The notes: generated by a model from the letters alone, not told the origin. 64,000 nucleotides of DNA from Rhodobacteraceae bacterium 63075 (GCA_003417655.1 QVMW01000001.1:310001-374000); one strand, 5' to 3'; counted from the stretch's first letter, positions 44,371 to 55,879 are shown. A program made the numbers and translations.

Positions 44371-45072
44371 CTACCGCGCCTTCAGCCCGTGGTAGATATG
44401 CGTGAAGGTCGCCGCGCCGAGGATCGGGATGAAGAGGTTCACCAGCGGGATGCTCAGCGGCGCGGCCATCAAGACTCCGGCGAGCCAGATCTTGCCGGCA
44501 TGCTTGCTGCGCAGCCGCTTTGCGCCGTCGCGCCCCTCGCGCCGCATCGCGGCGAGCGTGAAGTATTCGCGGCCCAGCAGGAACCCGTTGAGCGCCCAGA
44601 ATATGAAAAGCGCGAAGGGCGTGAACATTATATACAGCACGATCGCCAAGAGGTTGGCCATGATCAGAACCCCTAGAAAGTTGATCGTGTCGCGCAGCCC
44701 GTCCCAGAACCCGATTGGCGCGGCGGGCACCAGCGCCGGATAGTGCCTGGCTTCCACAGCCCCCGCGACTTCCTCGAGAAACATCGAGGTGATCGCCGAG
44801 GCGACCGGCACCATCAGGAAGATCGACAGCACAAGCATCAGCAACAGCGACGCCCCCGAGGCCAGGTCGTCGACCCATGTGACTTCCCCGAGGATCGGCA
44901 CCCATGTCTCGGGTCCGAGCAGCAGCTCGATGAGCCAGAGCAGCCCGGCATAGGCCCCGATCAGCAACAGCAATGTCAGCCCGACGCCGATAAGAAGCAC
45001 CCGCAGGAAGCGTTTGTCGCCGACCTGGCCGAGGGCGCGGCTGAACGACGTGAGGATGAGGCTCAGAGCCAT
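44371..45072 (-). CDS. EI24 domain (CysZ-like) membrane protein
   Basis: A 233-aa protein with about four long hydrophobic segments (for example FLRVLLIGVGLTLLLLIGAY). The family motifs are SMFLEEVAGAVEARHYP and FWALNGFLLGREYFTLAAMR. EI24/CysZ proteins include sulfate permeases, but most alphaproteobacterial members are uncharacterised. The start overlaps the end of the nitroreductase gene by 10 bp, so both are in one unit. Confidence 0.85.
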   Translation of the reverse strand: MALSLILTSFSRALGQVGDKRFLRVLLIGVGLTLLLLIGAYAGLLWLIELLLGPETWVPILGEVTWVDDLASGASLLLMLVLSIFLMVPVASAITSMFLEEVAGAVEARHYPALVPAAPIGFWDGLRDTINFLGVLIMANLLAIVLYIMFTPFALFIFWALNGFLLGREYFTLAAMRREGRDGAKRLRSKHAGKIWLAGVLMAAPLSIPLVNLFIPILGAATFTHIYHGLKAR

Positions 45073-45635
45073 GTTGTCTTTGCCTCGATGTCAGGCCGCG
45101 GGCGCTCGGGCGGGGCGCTTGTCTCGGTGCCGATATGGATGATCCCGGCCACGCGCTCGCGCGGGGTCAGGCCGAGGGTTGTCTCGCAGAAGTGACGGTC
45201 ATGGCTCGCCGTGCCGGTGAGCCAGTTGGCCCCCCAGCCCGAGGCGAGCGCGGCATTGAGCAGCGCAAGGCAGACGGCGCCTGCGGAATAGGTCTGTTCG
45301 ATGGCCGGGATTTTTTCGGAGAGCACGGGGGATTCCACGACGATGACGGCGCTGACGCCCTGGTCGAACTGGCCGCGTGCCTTGGCCGCCGCATCCGCGT
45401 CCAGCCCGGCGCGCCGCGCGGCCTCTTCGGCGGCCTCGGCAAGGCGCGCCATGGCCGCGCCGTCGACGACGATGAAGCGCCAGGGTTCGAGCTTGCCATG
45501 ATCGGGCGTGCGCGCGGCGATGGTCAGAAGCTCTGTCATCTCCTGCCGGTCCGGCCCCGGGGCCTTGAGCGTCTTGGCGGGGCGCGACCGCCTGGATTGC
45601 AGGAATGTGACGACATCACTGAGGGGCTGCGGCAT
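45063..45635 (-). CDS. Nitroreductase family protein (TdcF/YdjA-like)
   Basis: A 190-aa FMN-dependent oxidoreductase of the short nitroreductase family. It has RRSRPAKTLKAPGPDRQEMT, TIAARTPDHGKLEPWRFIVV with FMN-contact residues, LLNAALASGWGANWLTG, and ERVAGIIHIG at the C-terminus. The ATG at 45635 follows AGGAG. It reduces nitro- or quinone-type acceptors with NAD(P)H. The physiological substrate is unknown. Confidence 0.9.
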   Translation of the reverse strand: MPQPLSDVVTFLQSRRSRPAKTLKAPGPDRQEMTELLTIAARTPDHGKLEPWRFIVVDGAAMARLAEAAEEAARRAGLDADAAAKARGQFDQGVSAVIVVESPVLSEKIPAIEQTYSAGAVCLALLNAALASGWGANWLTGTASHDRHFCETTLGLTPRERVAGIIHIGTETSAPPERPRPDIEAKTTWL

Positions 45636-45868
45636 GAGAAACTCCTGACTTCTTCGCTCAAGATGTCGCGACTTTGCCTGCAAAGTTCAAGCCCTTCCGG
45701 CCTCAAATGATCCCGGGCAGGGGCGGGCGGCCTTGGCGGCATTGTGATGAGCGAAGGCTTGCTCCCGCTCGGGCCTCTGCTTAGGGTTTTGCCAAAGGCA
45801 GCCGTCGTTTCCGCGGCGGGGCGATCCGTGGGGCCGGGGCCGGCCCAGAACCCGATCTGGAGAGAAAG

Positions 45869-47530
45869 ATGACGAGGAAAACGCGCGGAAAACCGCATGT
45901 CCACCCGGCTGCGAGGATGTTTGCGCGTGAATATCGACAGGGCAGTCTGAGCCGCCGTGAATTCCTGAGCCGCGCGACGGCGCTCGGCGTGACGACGGGC
46001 ACGGCCTATGCGATGGGCGGTCTCGCGGCCCCCGCAACGGCGCAGGCGCGGGGGCCCGGCGGGACGCTGCGCATCCAGCAGGAAGTCCGCGCCCTCAAGG
46101 ATCCACGCACCTTCGACTGGGCGCAGATCGCCAATTTCTCGCGCGGCTGGCTTGAATATCTCGTGCGCATCAATGCCGATGGCACGGTGGAGGGCCGACT
46201 GCTGGAGAGCTGGGAGGTCAACGCGGATGCGACGCAATACATTCTGCATGTCCGCAAGGGTGTGACATGGAACAACGGCGATGCCTTCACGGCCGAGGAC
46301 GTGGCCCGCAACATCACCGGCTGGTGCGACAAGTCGGTCGCGGGTAACTCCATGGCCGGGCGCATGGACAGCCTTGTCGACCCGGCCAGCGGCAGGGCGG
46401 CGGAAGGCGTGATCGAGGTGGTCGACAGTCACACGGTCAGGCTCAACCTGCTGCGCTCGGACATCACGATCATCGTCGGCATGGGCGATTACCCCGCCGC
46501 GATCGTGCATGCCGAGCACGACCCCGAGGACATGATCGGAAAGCCGATAGGCACCGGCCCCTACCTGCCAGAGAGTTTCGAGCCCGGTGTCAGGGGCGTG
46601 CTGGTGAAGAACGCGGCGCATGACTGGTGGGGGCCGGAGGGCGACGCGACGCTGGAGCGCATCGAGTTCGTCGATTTCGGCACCGATCCGCTGGCTTTCG
46701 TCGCCGGGGCGAAGGCCGATGAGTTCGACATGACCTATAGGGTCGATGGCGATTTCATCGAGATTTTCGACGCGCTCGAAGGCTGGGTGAGATCGGAGAC
46801 GCCGACCGCCAACACCATCGTCATTCGCGGCAACCAGCAGGCGGAGGTGAACGGCATCAGGCCCTATGCCGACGCGCGCGTGCGCCGCGCGCTGGCCATG
46901 GCCGTCAGCAACGCGATCTGCCTCGAGCTGGGCTTTGCCGACAATGGCACCGTCGCGGACAATCACCACGTCGCGCCGCTGCACCCGGAATACGCCGATA
47001 TCGGCCCGCCGACGAACGATCCGGCGGCAGCGAAGGCGCTGATGGATGAGGCGGGGCTTGACACCTTCGAGCACGAGCTCGTCTCGATCGATGACGACTG
47101 GCGCAGGAACACGACAGATGCCGTCGCCGCTCAGCTGCGCGATGCGGGGATTTTCGTGAAGCGGACGGTTCTGCCCGGCGTGACCTACTGGGAAGACTGG
47201 GCCAGTTTTCCTTTCAGCTCGACCGAGTGGAACCACCGCCCCCTTGGCGTGCAGGTGCTCGCGCTGGCCTATCGCTCGGGCGAGGCCTGGAACGAATGCG
47301 GCTTTTCGAACGAAGTCTTCGACAGGCTGCTCGGCGAGGCGATGTCGCTTGCCGATGCAGACCGGCGCCGCGAGATCATGGCGAAGCTGGAGACGATCCT
47401 GCGGGAAGAAGGCGTCATCATCCAGCCCTACTGGCAGACGCTTTTCCGCCACCACCGCGAAGGCCTCGTCGGCGGCGAGATGCACCCGTCATTCGAGATT
47501 CACGTCGACAAGCTGGGCTGGGCGGTGTGA
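45869..47530 (+). CDS. Tat-exported peptide/nickel-type ABC substrate-binding protein
   Basis: A 553-aa SBP family 5 protein. The N-terminus carries a twin-arginine signal ([20 protein letters not shown], about residues 27-46). The SBP core has [24 protein letters not shown]-type [18 protein letters not shown] and [16 protein letters not shown]. It should bind a peptide, opine or similar solute in the periplasm. No permease or ATPase genes follow: the next gene is convergent. It is therefore an orphan SBP. Confidence 0.88.
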   Translation: MTRKTRGKPHVHPAARMFAREYRQGSLSRREFLSRATALGVTTGTAYAMGGLAAPATAQARGPGGTLRIQQEVRALKDPRTFDWAQIANFSRGWLEYLVRINADGTVEGRLLESWEVNADATQYILHVRKGVTWNNGDAFTAEDVARNITGWCDKSVAGNSMAGRMDSLVDPASGRAAEGVIEVVDSHTVRLNLLRSDITIIVGMGDYPAAIVHAEHDPEDMIGKPIGTGPYLPESFEPGVRGVLVKNAAHDWWGPEGDATLERIEFVDFGTDPLAFVAGAKADEFDMTYRVDGDFIEIFDALEGWVRSETPTANTIVIRGNQQAEVNGIRPYADARVRRALAMAVSNAICLELGFADNGTVADNHHVAPLHPEYADIGPPTNDPAAAKALMDEAGLDTFEHELVSIDDDWRRNTTDAVAAQLRDAGIFVKRTVLPGVTYWEDWASFPFSSTEWNHRPLGVQVLALAYRSGEAWNECGFSNEVFDRLLGEAMSLADADRRREIMAKLETILREEGVIIQPYWQTLFRHHREGLVGGEMHPSFEIHVDKLGWAV

Positions 47531-47578
47531 GAGGACACCGCCGCGCGGCACATGGCCCCGCGGCGGCAGGTCAAAGGC

Positions 47579-48376
47579 TCAGGCCGCGCCGGCGACGGCG
47601 CGGGCGGCCATGACGCGGATGAGATGCGCGCGGTAGTCGGCATCGCCGTGAATGTCCGACATCAGGTTATCGGCGGAAACCCCAGCGCCCTTTGCAGCGG
47701 CTTCGGAGAAGTCCTTTGCCAGCGCCGCTTCCAGCGCCTCGCTGCGGAACACGCCATCGTCGCCTGCGCCGGTGATGGCGACGCGGACGTCACCGCCCCT
47801 CTTGGCCACGAAGACCCCGACCAGCGCGTAGAGCGAGGCGGGCTGGGCGAACTTGGCATAGCCTGCTGCCTCGGTCTTATCGAAGTCCACGCGCGTGATG
47901 ATCTCGCCGTCTTCCAGATCCGTCGAGAACAGGCCGGTGAAGAAGTCATCTGCCGCGATCTCGCGCTTGTTGGTCACCACGGTCGCCCCGAGCGCCAGAA
48001 GCGCCGCCGGGTAATCTGCCGCCGGGTCGTTGTTGGCGACGGAGCCGCCAAGCGTGCCCATGTGGCGCACCGCCGGATCGCCGATCCCGGCGGCGAGGCA
48101 GGCCAGCGCGGGGATATGCTTCTGCACGTCCTTGCTGGCGGCCACTTCCGCATGGGTCATCGCGGCCCCGATACTGAGCGTGTCGCCGCTGATCTTGATG
48201 CCCGACAGCTCCGCGATGCCACGGATGTCGACAAGATCGCTCGGCGCGGCGAGATGCTGCTTCATCGTCGCGATGAGCGTCTGACCGCCCGCGAGAACCA
48301 TGGCTTCCTCCCCCGAGGAGAGCGCCTTGACCGCGTCATCGACCGAGGCGGGTTTGTGATAGCTTACAGGATACAT
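47579..48376 (-). CDS. coxM: Molybdenum hydroxylase FAD subunit (CoxM-like)
   Basis: A 265-aa FAD-binding subunit. It has the two flavin motifs VLAGGQTLIATMK (about residues 27-39) and MGTLGGSVANNDPAADYPAA. The ATG at 48376 follows a purine-rich GGAGGAAAT. It passes electrons from the molybdenum and [2Fe-2S] subunits to the acceptor. It is the last gene of the D-E-G-S-L-M series. The cox naming is by family; CO as substrate is not established. Confidence 0.9.
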   Translation of the reverse strand: MYPVSYHKPASVDDAVKALSSGEEAMVLAGGQTLIATMKQHLAAPSDLVDIRGIAELSGIKISGDTLSIGAAMTHAEVAASKDVQKHIPALACLAAGIGDPAVRHMGTLGGSVANNDPAADYPAALLALGATVVTNKREIAADDFFTGLFSTDLEDGEIITRVDFDKTEAAGYAKFAQPASLYALVGVFVAKRGGDVRVAITGAGDDGVFRSEALEAALAKDFSEAAAKGAGVSADNLMSDIHGDADYRAHLIRVMAARAVAGAA

Positions 48377-48389
48377 GTTATTTCCTCCT

Positions 48390-50750
48390 TCACTCTGCCG
48401 CCTGTTTGGCCGATGCGGCCTGATACGCGCGCCAGACATTCTGCGGCGTTGCAGGCATGGCCAGGTCGTTGTTGCCGATCGCGTCGGTGATCGCGTTGAT
48501 CACGGCGGGCGGCGAGCCGATCGCCCCGGCCTCGCCACAGCCCTTCATGCCGAGCGGGTTGCCCGGGCAGACCGTGCTGGCGTGATGCACCGAGAAGTTC
48601 GGCAGGTCAGCGGCGCGCGGCATGGTGTAATCCATGTAGGAGCCGGTGATGAGCTGGCCGTCCTCGTCGTAGATGACCTGCTCCAGCATCGCCTGTCCCA
48701 CGCCCTGCGCGATCCCGCCATGCACCTGCCCCTCGACGATCATCGGGTTGATGATGGTGCCGAAATCGTCGGAGGCCGTGAACTGGACGATCTCCGTCGT
48801 GCCGGTGTCGGGGTCGACCTCGACCTCGCAGATATAGGTGCCTGCCGGGAAGGTGAAGTTGGACGGGTCATAAAAGGCGCTTTCCTTGAGGCCCGGCTCC
48901 ATGTCGGGCGGCAGGTTGTGGGCCGTGTAGGCCGCCAGCCCGATCTCGTGCCAGCCCAGCGCCTTGTCCGTGCCGGCCACCTTCACCTCGCCGCCCTCGA
49001 TGACGATGTCATCCTCGGAAGCCTCGAGCTGATGCGCCGCGATCTTGCGGACCTTGGCCTCGACCTTGTCCATCGCCTTGACGATGGCCGACATGCCGAC
49101 AGCGCCCGAGCGTGAGCCATATGTGCCCATGCCGAACTGGACCTTGTCGGTGTCGCCATGGACGATCGAGATATTCTCGATCGGCTGGTCGAAGCGCTCT
49201 GCGACGATCTGGGCAAAGGTCGTCTCGTGGCCCTGGCCGTGGCTGTGCGAGCCTGTGAGGATCTCGATGGTGCCGACGGGGTTCACGCGGACTTCCGCGC
49301 TTTCCCACAGGCCGACGCCCGCGCCGAGCCCGCCGACAGCCGCCGAGGGCGCGATGCCGCAAGCCTCGATATAGCAGCTATAGCCCAGCCCGCGCAGTTT
49401 GCCGCGTTTGGCGGCCTCCTCGCGCCGCGCCGGGAAGCCGTTCACATCGGCGGCCTCTTCGGCCTGCGCGAGGTTGGCGTCGAAATCGCCGCTGTCATAG
49501 GTCATGATGACGGGCGTTTCATGCGGGAATTCCCGAATGAAGTTCTTCGCCCTCAGCTCGGCTGGCTTCATCCCCAGCTCGCGCGCCGCCGTCTCCATCA
49601 TCCGCTCGACGAGATAGCAGGCCTCTGGCCGCCCTGCGCCGCGATAGGCATCGACCGGCACGGTGTTGGTATAGACCGCGCGCACGTTGGCGTGCAGGTT
49701 CTGGATGTCGTATTGGCCCGAGAGCAGCGTGGCATAGAGATAGGTCGGCACCGAGCTGGAAAAGAGCGACATGTAGGCGCCGAGGTTGGCGATCGTGTCG
49801 ACCTTGAAGCCGGTGATCCTGCCGTCCGCATCGAAGCCCATCTTTGCCGTCGAGATATGGTCGCGTCCATGGGCGTCGGTCACGAAGGCCTCGGAGCGGT
49901 CCGCCGTCCATTTCACCGAGCGGTTCGTCTTCATCGAGGCCCAGAGGCAGGTGATCTCCTCGGGGTAGATGTAGATCTTCGCGCCGAAGCCGCCGCCCAC
50001 ATCGGGCGCGATCACGCGCAGCTTGTGCTCGGGGGCGACGTTGTAGAACGCGCTCAGGACGAGGCGGGCCACATGCGGGTTCTGGCTCGTGGTGTAGAGC
50101 GTGTAATGGTCCTCGGCCTCGTCATATGTGGCCACCGCAGAGCGCGGCTCCATCGGGTTGGGCGAGAGGCGATTGTTGGTGATCTCCATCTCGGTGACAT
50201 GCACCGCCTCGGCCAGGCCGGCATCGGCCTTGGCCGCGTCGCCGATCTCCCAGTCATAGATCAGGTTGCCGGGCGCTTCCTCGTGAATCTGCGGCGCGCC
50301 GTCTTTCAGGGCCTTGTCGGCAAAGGCCACCACGGGCAGCTCTTCATACTCGACGTCCACGGCCTCCGCCGCGAGCCGCGCCAGCTGTTGCGTCTCTGCA
50401 ATCACGACCGCCACGGCATCTCCCACGTAGCGCACCTTCTGCGTGGCCAGCGCCGACCATGCGCCCATGTTCATGGGCGAGCCGTCCTTCGAGGTGACGG
50501 CCCAGCCGCAGATGATGTTGCCGATGCCGTCGCCGGTGAGCTGGTGGCCGTCGAGCACGTCGATCACGCCGTCCATCTCGAGCGCGGCGCTCTTGTCGAT
50601 GCTCTTCACGTTCGCATGGGCGACGGGGCTGCGCACAAAGGCTGCATAAGCCTGGTTCTCGGTGCGCACGTCATCGGTGTATTTGCCCTTGCCGGTGATG
50701 AAGCGCTTGTCTTCGCGGCGTTTCACGCGGGCGCCAATTCCTGTCGTCAT
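48390..50750 (-). CDS. Molybdenum hydroxylase large subunit, form II CoxL-like
   Basis: A 786-aa molybdopterin-binding subunit. The active-site loop reads AYRGAGR at residues 368-374, which marks form II ('BMS') CODH-like enzymes rather than form I (AYxCSFR). Other blocks are [20 protein letters not shown] and [17 protein letters not shown], with [20 protein letters not shown] near the end. The substrate could be CO at low affinity or, more likely, an organic compound. The gap to coxS is 21 bp. Maturation is presumably by the XdhC-like gene at 2.4 kb, coxD and others. Confidence 0.92.
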   Translation of the reverse strand: MTTGIGARVKRREDKRFITGKGKYTDDVRTENQAYAAFVRSPVAHANVKSIDKSAALEMDGVIDVLDGHQLTGDGIGNIICGWAVTSKDGSPMNMGAWSALATQKVRYVGDAVAVVIAETQQLARLAAEAVDVEYEELPVVAFADKALKDGAPQIHEEAPGNLIYDWEIGDAAKADAGLAEAVHVTEMEITNNRLSPNPMEPRSAVATYDEAEDHYTLYTTSQNPHVARLVLSAFYNVAPEHKLRVIAPDVGGGFGAKIYIYPEEITCLWASMKTNRSVKWTADRSEAFVTDAHGRDHISTAKMGFDADGRITGFKVDTIANLGAYMSLFSSSVPTYLYATLLSGQYDIQNLHANVRAVYTNTVPVDAYRGAGRPEACYLVERMMETAARELGMKPAELRAKNFIREFPHETPVIMTYDSGDFDANLAQAEEAADVNGFPARREEAAKRGKLRGLGYSCYIEACGIAPSAAVGGLGAGVGLWESAEVRVNPVGTIEILTGSHSHGQGHETTFAQIVAERFDQPIENISIVHGDTDKVQFGMGTYGSRSGAVGMSAIVKAMDKVEAKVRKIAAHQLEASEDDIVIEGGEVKVAGTDKALGWHEIGLAAYTAHNLPPDMEPGLKESAFYDPSNFTFPAGTYICEVEVDPDTGTTEIVQFTASDDFGTIINPMIVEGQVHGGIAQGVGQAMLEQVIYDEDGQLITGSYMDYTMPRAADLPNFSVHHASTVCPGNPLGMKGCGEAGAIGSPPAVINAITDAIGNNDLAMPATPQNVWRAYQAASAKQAAE

Positions 50751-50771
50751 GGTCCTATCCTCCCTTGCCGC

Positions 50772-51242
50772 TTACATTTTCGAGGCTGCGTCTTCGACAG
50801 CCTTCACGATGTTGTGGTAGCCCGTGCAGCGGCAGATATTGCCTTCGAGCTCGTGGCGGATCGCCTCCTGCGTGAGCTCGCGGCCCTCGGCCTTGTAACG
50901 GGTCACCATATCGACACCGGACATGATCATCCCCGGCGTGCAGAAGCCGCATTGCAGCCCGTGATGTTCCTTGAACGCCTCCTGCATCGGGTGCAGCCCG
51001 CCGTTTGCAAGCCCCTCGATGGTCGTCACATCCGCGCCTTCCAGGCTTGCGGCCAGCGTCGTGCAGGCTTTGACGGCCTTGCCGTTCACATGGACCACGC
51101 AAGCGCCGCATTGGGACGTGTCGCAGCCGATATGCGTCCCGGTCAGGCGCAGGTCCTCGCGCAGAAACTCCGACAGCAGCGTCCCGCCCGCCACGTCGCG
51201 CGCGACGGGCTTGCCGTTCACGGTCAAACTCACTTTGGTCAT
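50772..51242 (-). CDS. coxS: [2Fe-2S] subunit (CoxS-like)
   Basis: A 156-aa iron-sulfur subunit with all eight cluster cysteines visible. The plant-type cluster is [20 protein letters not shown] plus a following Cys. The helical cluster is [14 protein letters not shown] and [15 protein letters not shown]. It relays electrons from the molybdenum site to FAD in CoxM. Its length is usual. Confidence 0.94.
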   Translation of the reverse strand: MTKVSLTVNGKPVARDVAGGTLLSEFLREDLRLTGTHIGCDTSQCGACVVHVNGKAVKACTTLAASLEGADVTTIEGLANGGLHPMQEAFKEHHGLQCGFCTPGMIMSGVDMVTRYKAEGRELTQEAIRHELEGNICRCTGYHNIVKAVEDAASKM

Positions 51243-51283
51243 CTTTTCCTCCCTTGTGGGGCGGCCTCCCCGCCGCCCCGTTG

Positions 51284-51754
51284 TCAGCCAGCCGCCTCCT
51301 CCTCCGAGGCGTCAGGCCCATTCAAATGTTTCTGGAAATTGTCGAAGAATTTCGCAGCCAGTTTCTTGGCCGTTGCGTCGATCAGCCGGCTGCCGAGCCG
51401 CGCCAGCTTGCCGCCCACCTGTGCCTTTGCGGTATAGCTGAGCTTCGTGCCCTCCGGCACCTCCTCGAGGCTCACATCCGCGCCGCCCTTGGCGAAGCCG
51501 GCCACGCCACCCTGGCCCTCGCCGCGGATGGTGTAGCTTTTCGGCGCGTCGATATTCTCGAGCTCCACCGCGCCCTTGAAGGTCGCCTTCACGGGGCCGA
51601 TCTTCTGCTTGACCACGGCCTCCATGGTGGTGTCCGAGGTCTTTTCCAGCTCTTCGCAACCGGGAATGCAGGCGCGCAGCACGTCGACATCGTTGAGCGC
51701 TGCCCACACCTCTTCGCGCGGTGCGGCGATGATGTGCTCGCCGGTCATGTCCAT
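51284..51754 (-). CDS. coxG: CoxG-like SRPBCC protein (CO dehydrogenase subunit G)
   Basis: A 156-aa START/SRPBCC-fold protein. It has [60 protein letters not shown] and [20 protein letters not shown]. CoxG helps anchor the CO dehydrogenase complex to the membrane in Oligotropha. It is placed directly before coxS in the operon. Confidence 0.88.
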   Translation of the reverse strand: MDMTGEHIIAAPREEVWAALNDVDVLRACIPGCEELEKTSDTTMEAVVKQKIGPVKATFKGAVELENIDAPKSYTIRGEGQGGVAGFAKGGADVSLEEVPEGTKLSYTAKAQVGGKLARLGSRLIDATAKKLAAKFFDNFQKHLNGPDASEEEAAG

Positions 51755-51833
51755 GGGATGAGCCGAAATCTGTCTGTTCGCATGGGGTTAGTGTTATGGC
51801 TGGAGCGATTCGAGGCAAGCGATTGTTTTCACG

Positions 51834-53081
51834 CTAAAGTTGAGCTAAAAACTCAGGCTTTTGCGAGGGCCCGCCAAGCGCCGCTGCGAGCTCCTCGAGG
51901 CTGGCGAGATTGTGGCAGGCGTGAAAGCTGTCAACCAATGGCAGGAGCGTGCGCACCCCGGCCGCCTGCGGCGCAAAGCCATCGAAGCGCAGGAGCGGGT
52001 TGAGCCAGATGAGCCGCCGGCAAGACAGCGCGAGCCGTTCCGCCTCTGTCTTCAGCAGCTCCGTGCCGCCTGTCTCCAGGCCATCGGTGATGAGCAGGAC
52101 AGCCGCCCCCTGTCCGAGCACGCGGCGCGACCAGTCGCGGTTGAAGGCATGCAGCGCCTCGCCCAGGCGCGTGCCGCCTTGCCAATCGGGCGCATCCTGG
52201 CCCACGGCCTTGAGCGCATCATCCACGTCGCGCCTGTGCAGCGCGCGGGTGACGTTCGTGAGCTGCGTTCCCATCGTGAAGCCGTGCACATGGCCCCAGC
52301 CGGTGTTTGGCGCCCAGACGAGCATGTGCAGGAAATGCATCATCATCCGGGCGTAGGCCGACATCGAGCCGGAGATGTCGCAGAGCACGACGAGGTTCAG
52401 CGGCCTTTGCCGGGGCGCTTTCATCGGCAGTTTCCCGATCTCGCCGCCCCGGCGCAGCGCATCGCGCAGGAGCGCGCGCGCGTCGGGCTGGCGGCCGAGA
52501 TGCGAGGCGGTCTGCCGCCGTGTCCTGAGCCTTGGTGCCGGCAGTCGGAGCCGCTGGATCGCCTGTGTCGCGGCGCTCTGCTCGGCGGCGCTCATCTGCT
52601 CGAAGTCGAGCTGCCGGAGCACTTCCGACTTCGAAAAGCTCATTTGCGCGTCCATCTCGACGCGCTCTTCCTGAGCCGCCTGCTCGTCCTGCTCCGGCGG
52701 TTCCCCACCGAGCGCCTCCTCGGCGCGCCGCTGCGCCGCCTTTTCCTCGGGGCTGTCCTGCCCCATCGTCTGCAAGAGCGGCAGCATCGAGCGCACCATT
52801 TTCTCCAGGAACTCGGGATCGCGCCAGAACATCCCGAAGACCTGCCCGAAGGTTTCGAAATGCTCGGGGCGCGTGATCAGCGTCGCCCTGAGCGCCGCCT
52901 TGAAGTCCTCGCGCCGCGTGAAACCCGCCGCTTGCACGGCTTCGACGGCGCTCATGACCTGCGCGGGGCCGACGGGCACGCCCGCCCGGCGCAGGGCGCG
53001 GGCGAAATGAACCACGTTCTCGGCCAGCTTGCCCTCCGTGGGCGGAAGATTGGGCGGAAGATCGGGCGGGGCGTCCTGCAT
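51834..53081 (-). CDS. coxE: VWA domain protein (CoxE-like)
   Basis: A 415-aa protein. The C-terminal von Willebrand A domain has the MIDAS motif LVVLCDISGSMSAYAR (about residue 232) and VLLITDGLETGG. The N-terminal region is the CoxE helical domain (FARALRRAGVPVGPAQVMSA). With CoxD it forms a MoxR/VWA chaperone pair that inserts the metal site into the molybdoenzyme. There is a one-base gap to coxD. Confidence 0.9.
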   Translation of the reverse strand: MQDAPPDLPPNLPPTEGKLAENVVHFARALRRAGVPVGPAQVMSAVEAVQAAGFTRREDFKAALRATLITRPEHFETFGQVFGMFWRDPEFLEKMVRSMLPLLQTMGQDSPEEKAAQRRAEEALGGEPPEQDEQAAQEERVEMDAQMSFSKSEVLRQLDFEQMSAAEQSAATQAIQRLRLPAPRLRTRRQTASHLGRQPDARALLRDALRRGGEIGKLPMKAPRQRPLNLVVLCDISGSMSAYARMMMHFLHMLVWAPNTGWGHVHGFTMGTQLTNVTRALHRRDVDDALKAVGQDAPDWQGGTRLGEALHAFNRDWSRRVLGQGAAVLLITDGLETGGTELLKTEAERLALSCRRLIWLNPLLRFDGFAPQAAGVRTLLPLVDSFHACHNLASLEELAAALGGPSQKPEFLAQL

Positions 53082-53082
53082 G

Positions 53083-54000
<918 letters not shown>

Positions 54001-54052
54001 CTCTCAGGCAGACAGTTTAAGCAGGCAGGCGCGGGCCTGTCCATCGCGCGTC

Positions 54053-54880
54053 TCAAAACGCGGCGCGCGCCCGCATCGCCAGCGCCCCGTCATGGCGCCG
54101 CGCCCAGAGATCGGCCGTGCCGGGCTGCAACTGGCCCTCGATGTGAAACAGGTGCAGGCCCGCCAGAGGGGCGAGCGCCCTGAACTCGAAGCTTTGGGGG
54201 GCTTTGCCGGCCTGCCGTGTGGCCAGATCGACAAGCAATGTCGCCGTCAGCGGCCCGTGGAAGACAAGCCCTTCATAGCCTTCCACCCTGCGCGCATAGT
54301 CAGCGTCATAATGAATGCGATGGCCGTTCAACGTCAGCGCAGAATAGCGAAAGAGCAGCGTCTCGTCGGGCGCGACAGTCTCGGAAAACACCGCGTTGCC
54401 CGGCGCGGGGAAGGGCTCGGGCGGGGCCGCGTCCGGGTCCGGGTCTTCGCGGTAGACGATGTCGTGCTCTTCGCTCAGGGCCAGCGCGCCGCCCTGCGTG
54501 ATCTCGTGGCACACGGTCACGAAACAGAGCCTGCCGGTGCGGCCCTTCTTTTCCTCGATGGTCTTGATGACGGAGCGTTTCGCGACCTGCGTGCCCAGCA
54601 GAAGCGGTGCATGAAAGGTGAAGCGCCCGCCCGCCCACATGCGCCTTGGCAGATCCACCGGCGGCAGGAAGCCGCCCTTCTTCGGATGCCCGTCGCGGCC
54701 CAGTTCGCTGGTGCGTTCGGCTGCGAGGAAATAGAGCCAGTGCCAGAGCGGGGGCAGCGCATCGCCTGCCTCGAGGTCTGGTGTGCGGTCGAGCACGGCC
54801 TGCATGAAACGCGCAGGCTGGACGCGCAGCACATCCTCGCGCCGTTCCTCGCGTCCGATCCAGTCCGTCATATCGGCCAT
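54053..54880 (-). CDS. FAS1-like dehydratase / mesaconyl-C4-CoA hydratase-like (MaoC superfamily)
   Basis: A 275-aa hot-dog protein from ATG 54880 (AAAGGGG upstream). The N-terminal half is a FAS1-like dehydratase domain (MTDWIGREERREDVLRVQPA). The catalytic hot-dog pattern (FRYSALTLNGHRIHYDADYA) lies in the C-terminal half. Related HTD2/Meh proteins hydrate mesaconyl-C4-CoA or related acyl-CoAs. It is upstream of coxD, same strand, 52-bp gap. Co-transcription is possible; a link to Cox substrate chemistry is inference. Confidence 0.8.
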   Translation of the reverse strand: MADMTDWIGREERREDVLRVQPARFMQAVLDRTPDLEAGDALPPLWHWLYFLAAERTSELGRDGHPKKGGFLPPVDLPRRMWAGGRFTFHAPLLLGTQVAKRSVIKTIEEKKGRTGRLCFVTVCHEITQGGALALSEEHDIVYREDPDPDAAPPEPFPAPGNAVFSETVAPDETLLFRYSALTLNGHRIHYDADYARRVEGYEGLVFHGPLTATLLVDLATRQAGKAPQSFEFRALAPLAGLHLFHIEGQLQPGTADLWARRHDGALAMRARAAF

Positions 54881-54943
54881 GGCTTGCCCCTTTCCCCGCC
54901 GAGCGTTACCCATCCATGGCATGTGCGCAAGAGGAGCCGCCCG

Positions 54944-55873
54944 ATGATCGACAGCCATACGACACACACTGCCGAGGAAGACGCCCGCAACGAGGACATC
55001 CTCATTTATGTCGATGGTGCACTCTTGCCGAAGGCGGAGGCGAAGGTCTCGGTCTATGACAGCGGGTTCATGCTGGGTGACGGCATGTGGGAGGGTCTCA
55101 GGCTCTACGATGGCGTCTGGACCTTCTTCGACGAGCACATGGACCGTTTCTTCAGTTCCTGCAAAGCCGTCTCGCTCGACACCGGGCTGACGCGCGAGAG
55201 TGTTCTGGAAATCCTGAACCGCACCGCCGAGGCCAACGGCATCACCACCGATGCGCATTGCCGCTTCATGGTCACGCGCGGGCGCAAGGCCAAGCCGTTC
55301 CAGCATCCAGCGCTGTCGCATTGGGGTCCGACCGTCGTGGCCATCGTGGAACATTCCAAGCCCGCCGAGGCGCTGCAATCGCGCGGCATCCGGCTGGCAA
55401 CCGTGCCGCAGGTGCGCGGCCTGCCCATGAGCCAGGATGCCAAGTTCAACTCCCATTCCAAGCTCAACTGCGTGATCGCCTGCCTTCAGGCCGAGCAGGC
55501 GGGGGCCGACGAGGGGCTGATGCTCGATCCGCATGGGTTCGTGAACACGACCAATGCCTGCAACTTCTTCATCGTCCGGCGCGGCGAGGTTTGGACCTCG
55601 ACGGGGGACTATTGCATGAACGGCGTGACCCGCCAGAAGGTGATCGACCTGTGCCGCGCCGATGGCATCCCGGTCTTCGAGAAGAACTTCTCGCTCTATG
55701 AGGCGGTCAGCGCCGACGAGGCCTTCCTGACGGGCACTTTCGGGGCGCAGACGCCCGTGGGCGAGATCGACGGCAAGCCCATCGGTGATGGCGCGCGCCC
55801 GGTGACCGAGCGTATCCGCGGGCTTTACAAGGAACTGATCGCGCAAGAGGTCGCGCGCGTGAAAGGGCGCTGA
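54944..55873 (+). CDS. Class IV aminotransferase (BCAT/D-amino-acid type)
   Basis: A 309-aa fold type IV PLP enzyme. It has YVDGALLPKAEAKVSVYDSG, FMLGDGMWEGLRLYDGV and SHSKLNCVIACLQAEQAGAD, with the PLP lysine in NSHSKLN. VNTTNACNFFIVRRGE, and VTRQKVIDLCRADGIPVFEK close it. GAGGAG precedes the ATG. Branched-chain, D-alanine or 4-amino-4-deoxychorismate substrates are all possible. It is divergent from the dehydratase. Confidence 0.87.
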   Translation: MIDSHTTHTAEEDARNEDILIYVDGALLPKAEAKVSVYDSGFMLGDGMWEGLRLYDGVWTFFDEHMDRFFSSCKAVSLDTGLTRESVLEILNRTAEANGITTDAHCRFMVTRGRKAKPFQHPALSHWGPTVVAIVEHSKPAEALQSRGIRLATVPQVRGLPMSQDAKFNSHSKLNCVIACLQAEQAGADEGLMLDPHGFVNTTNACNFFIVRRGEVWTSTGDYCMNGVTRQKVIDLCRADGIPVFEKNFSLYEAVSADEAFLTGTFGAQTPVGEIDGKPIGDGARPVTERIRGLYKELIAQEVARVKGR

Positions 55874-55879
55874 GCGGCG

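Noticed and set aside
44158..44676. A 172-aa plus-strand frame in the spacer before the EI24 gene
   Set aside because: It runs through the inverted repeat and into the antisense of the EI24 gene, lacks a ribosome-binding site and resembles no family.
45536..47485. A 649-aa frame antisense to the Tat-exported binding protein
   Set aside because: The plus-strand gene has a clear signal peptide and family motifs; the antisense frame has none.
48390..50750. Aerobic form I CO dehydrogenase
   Set aside because: The active-site loop is AYRGAGR, not the AYxCSFR loop of form I; only form II can be claimed.
49158..51437. A 759-aa open frame antisense to the cox-like large and small subunits
   Set aside because: It spans parts of three well-supported genes on the other strand, and its residues are an Arg/His/Val-rich antisense translation.
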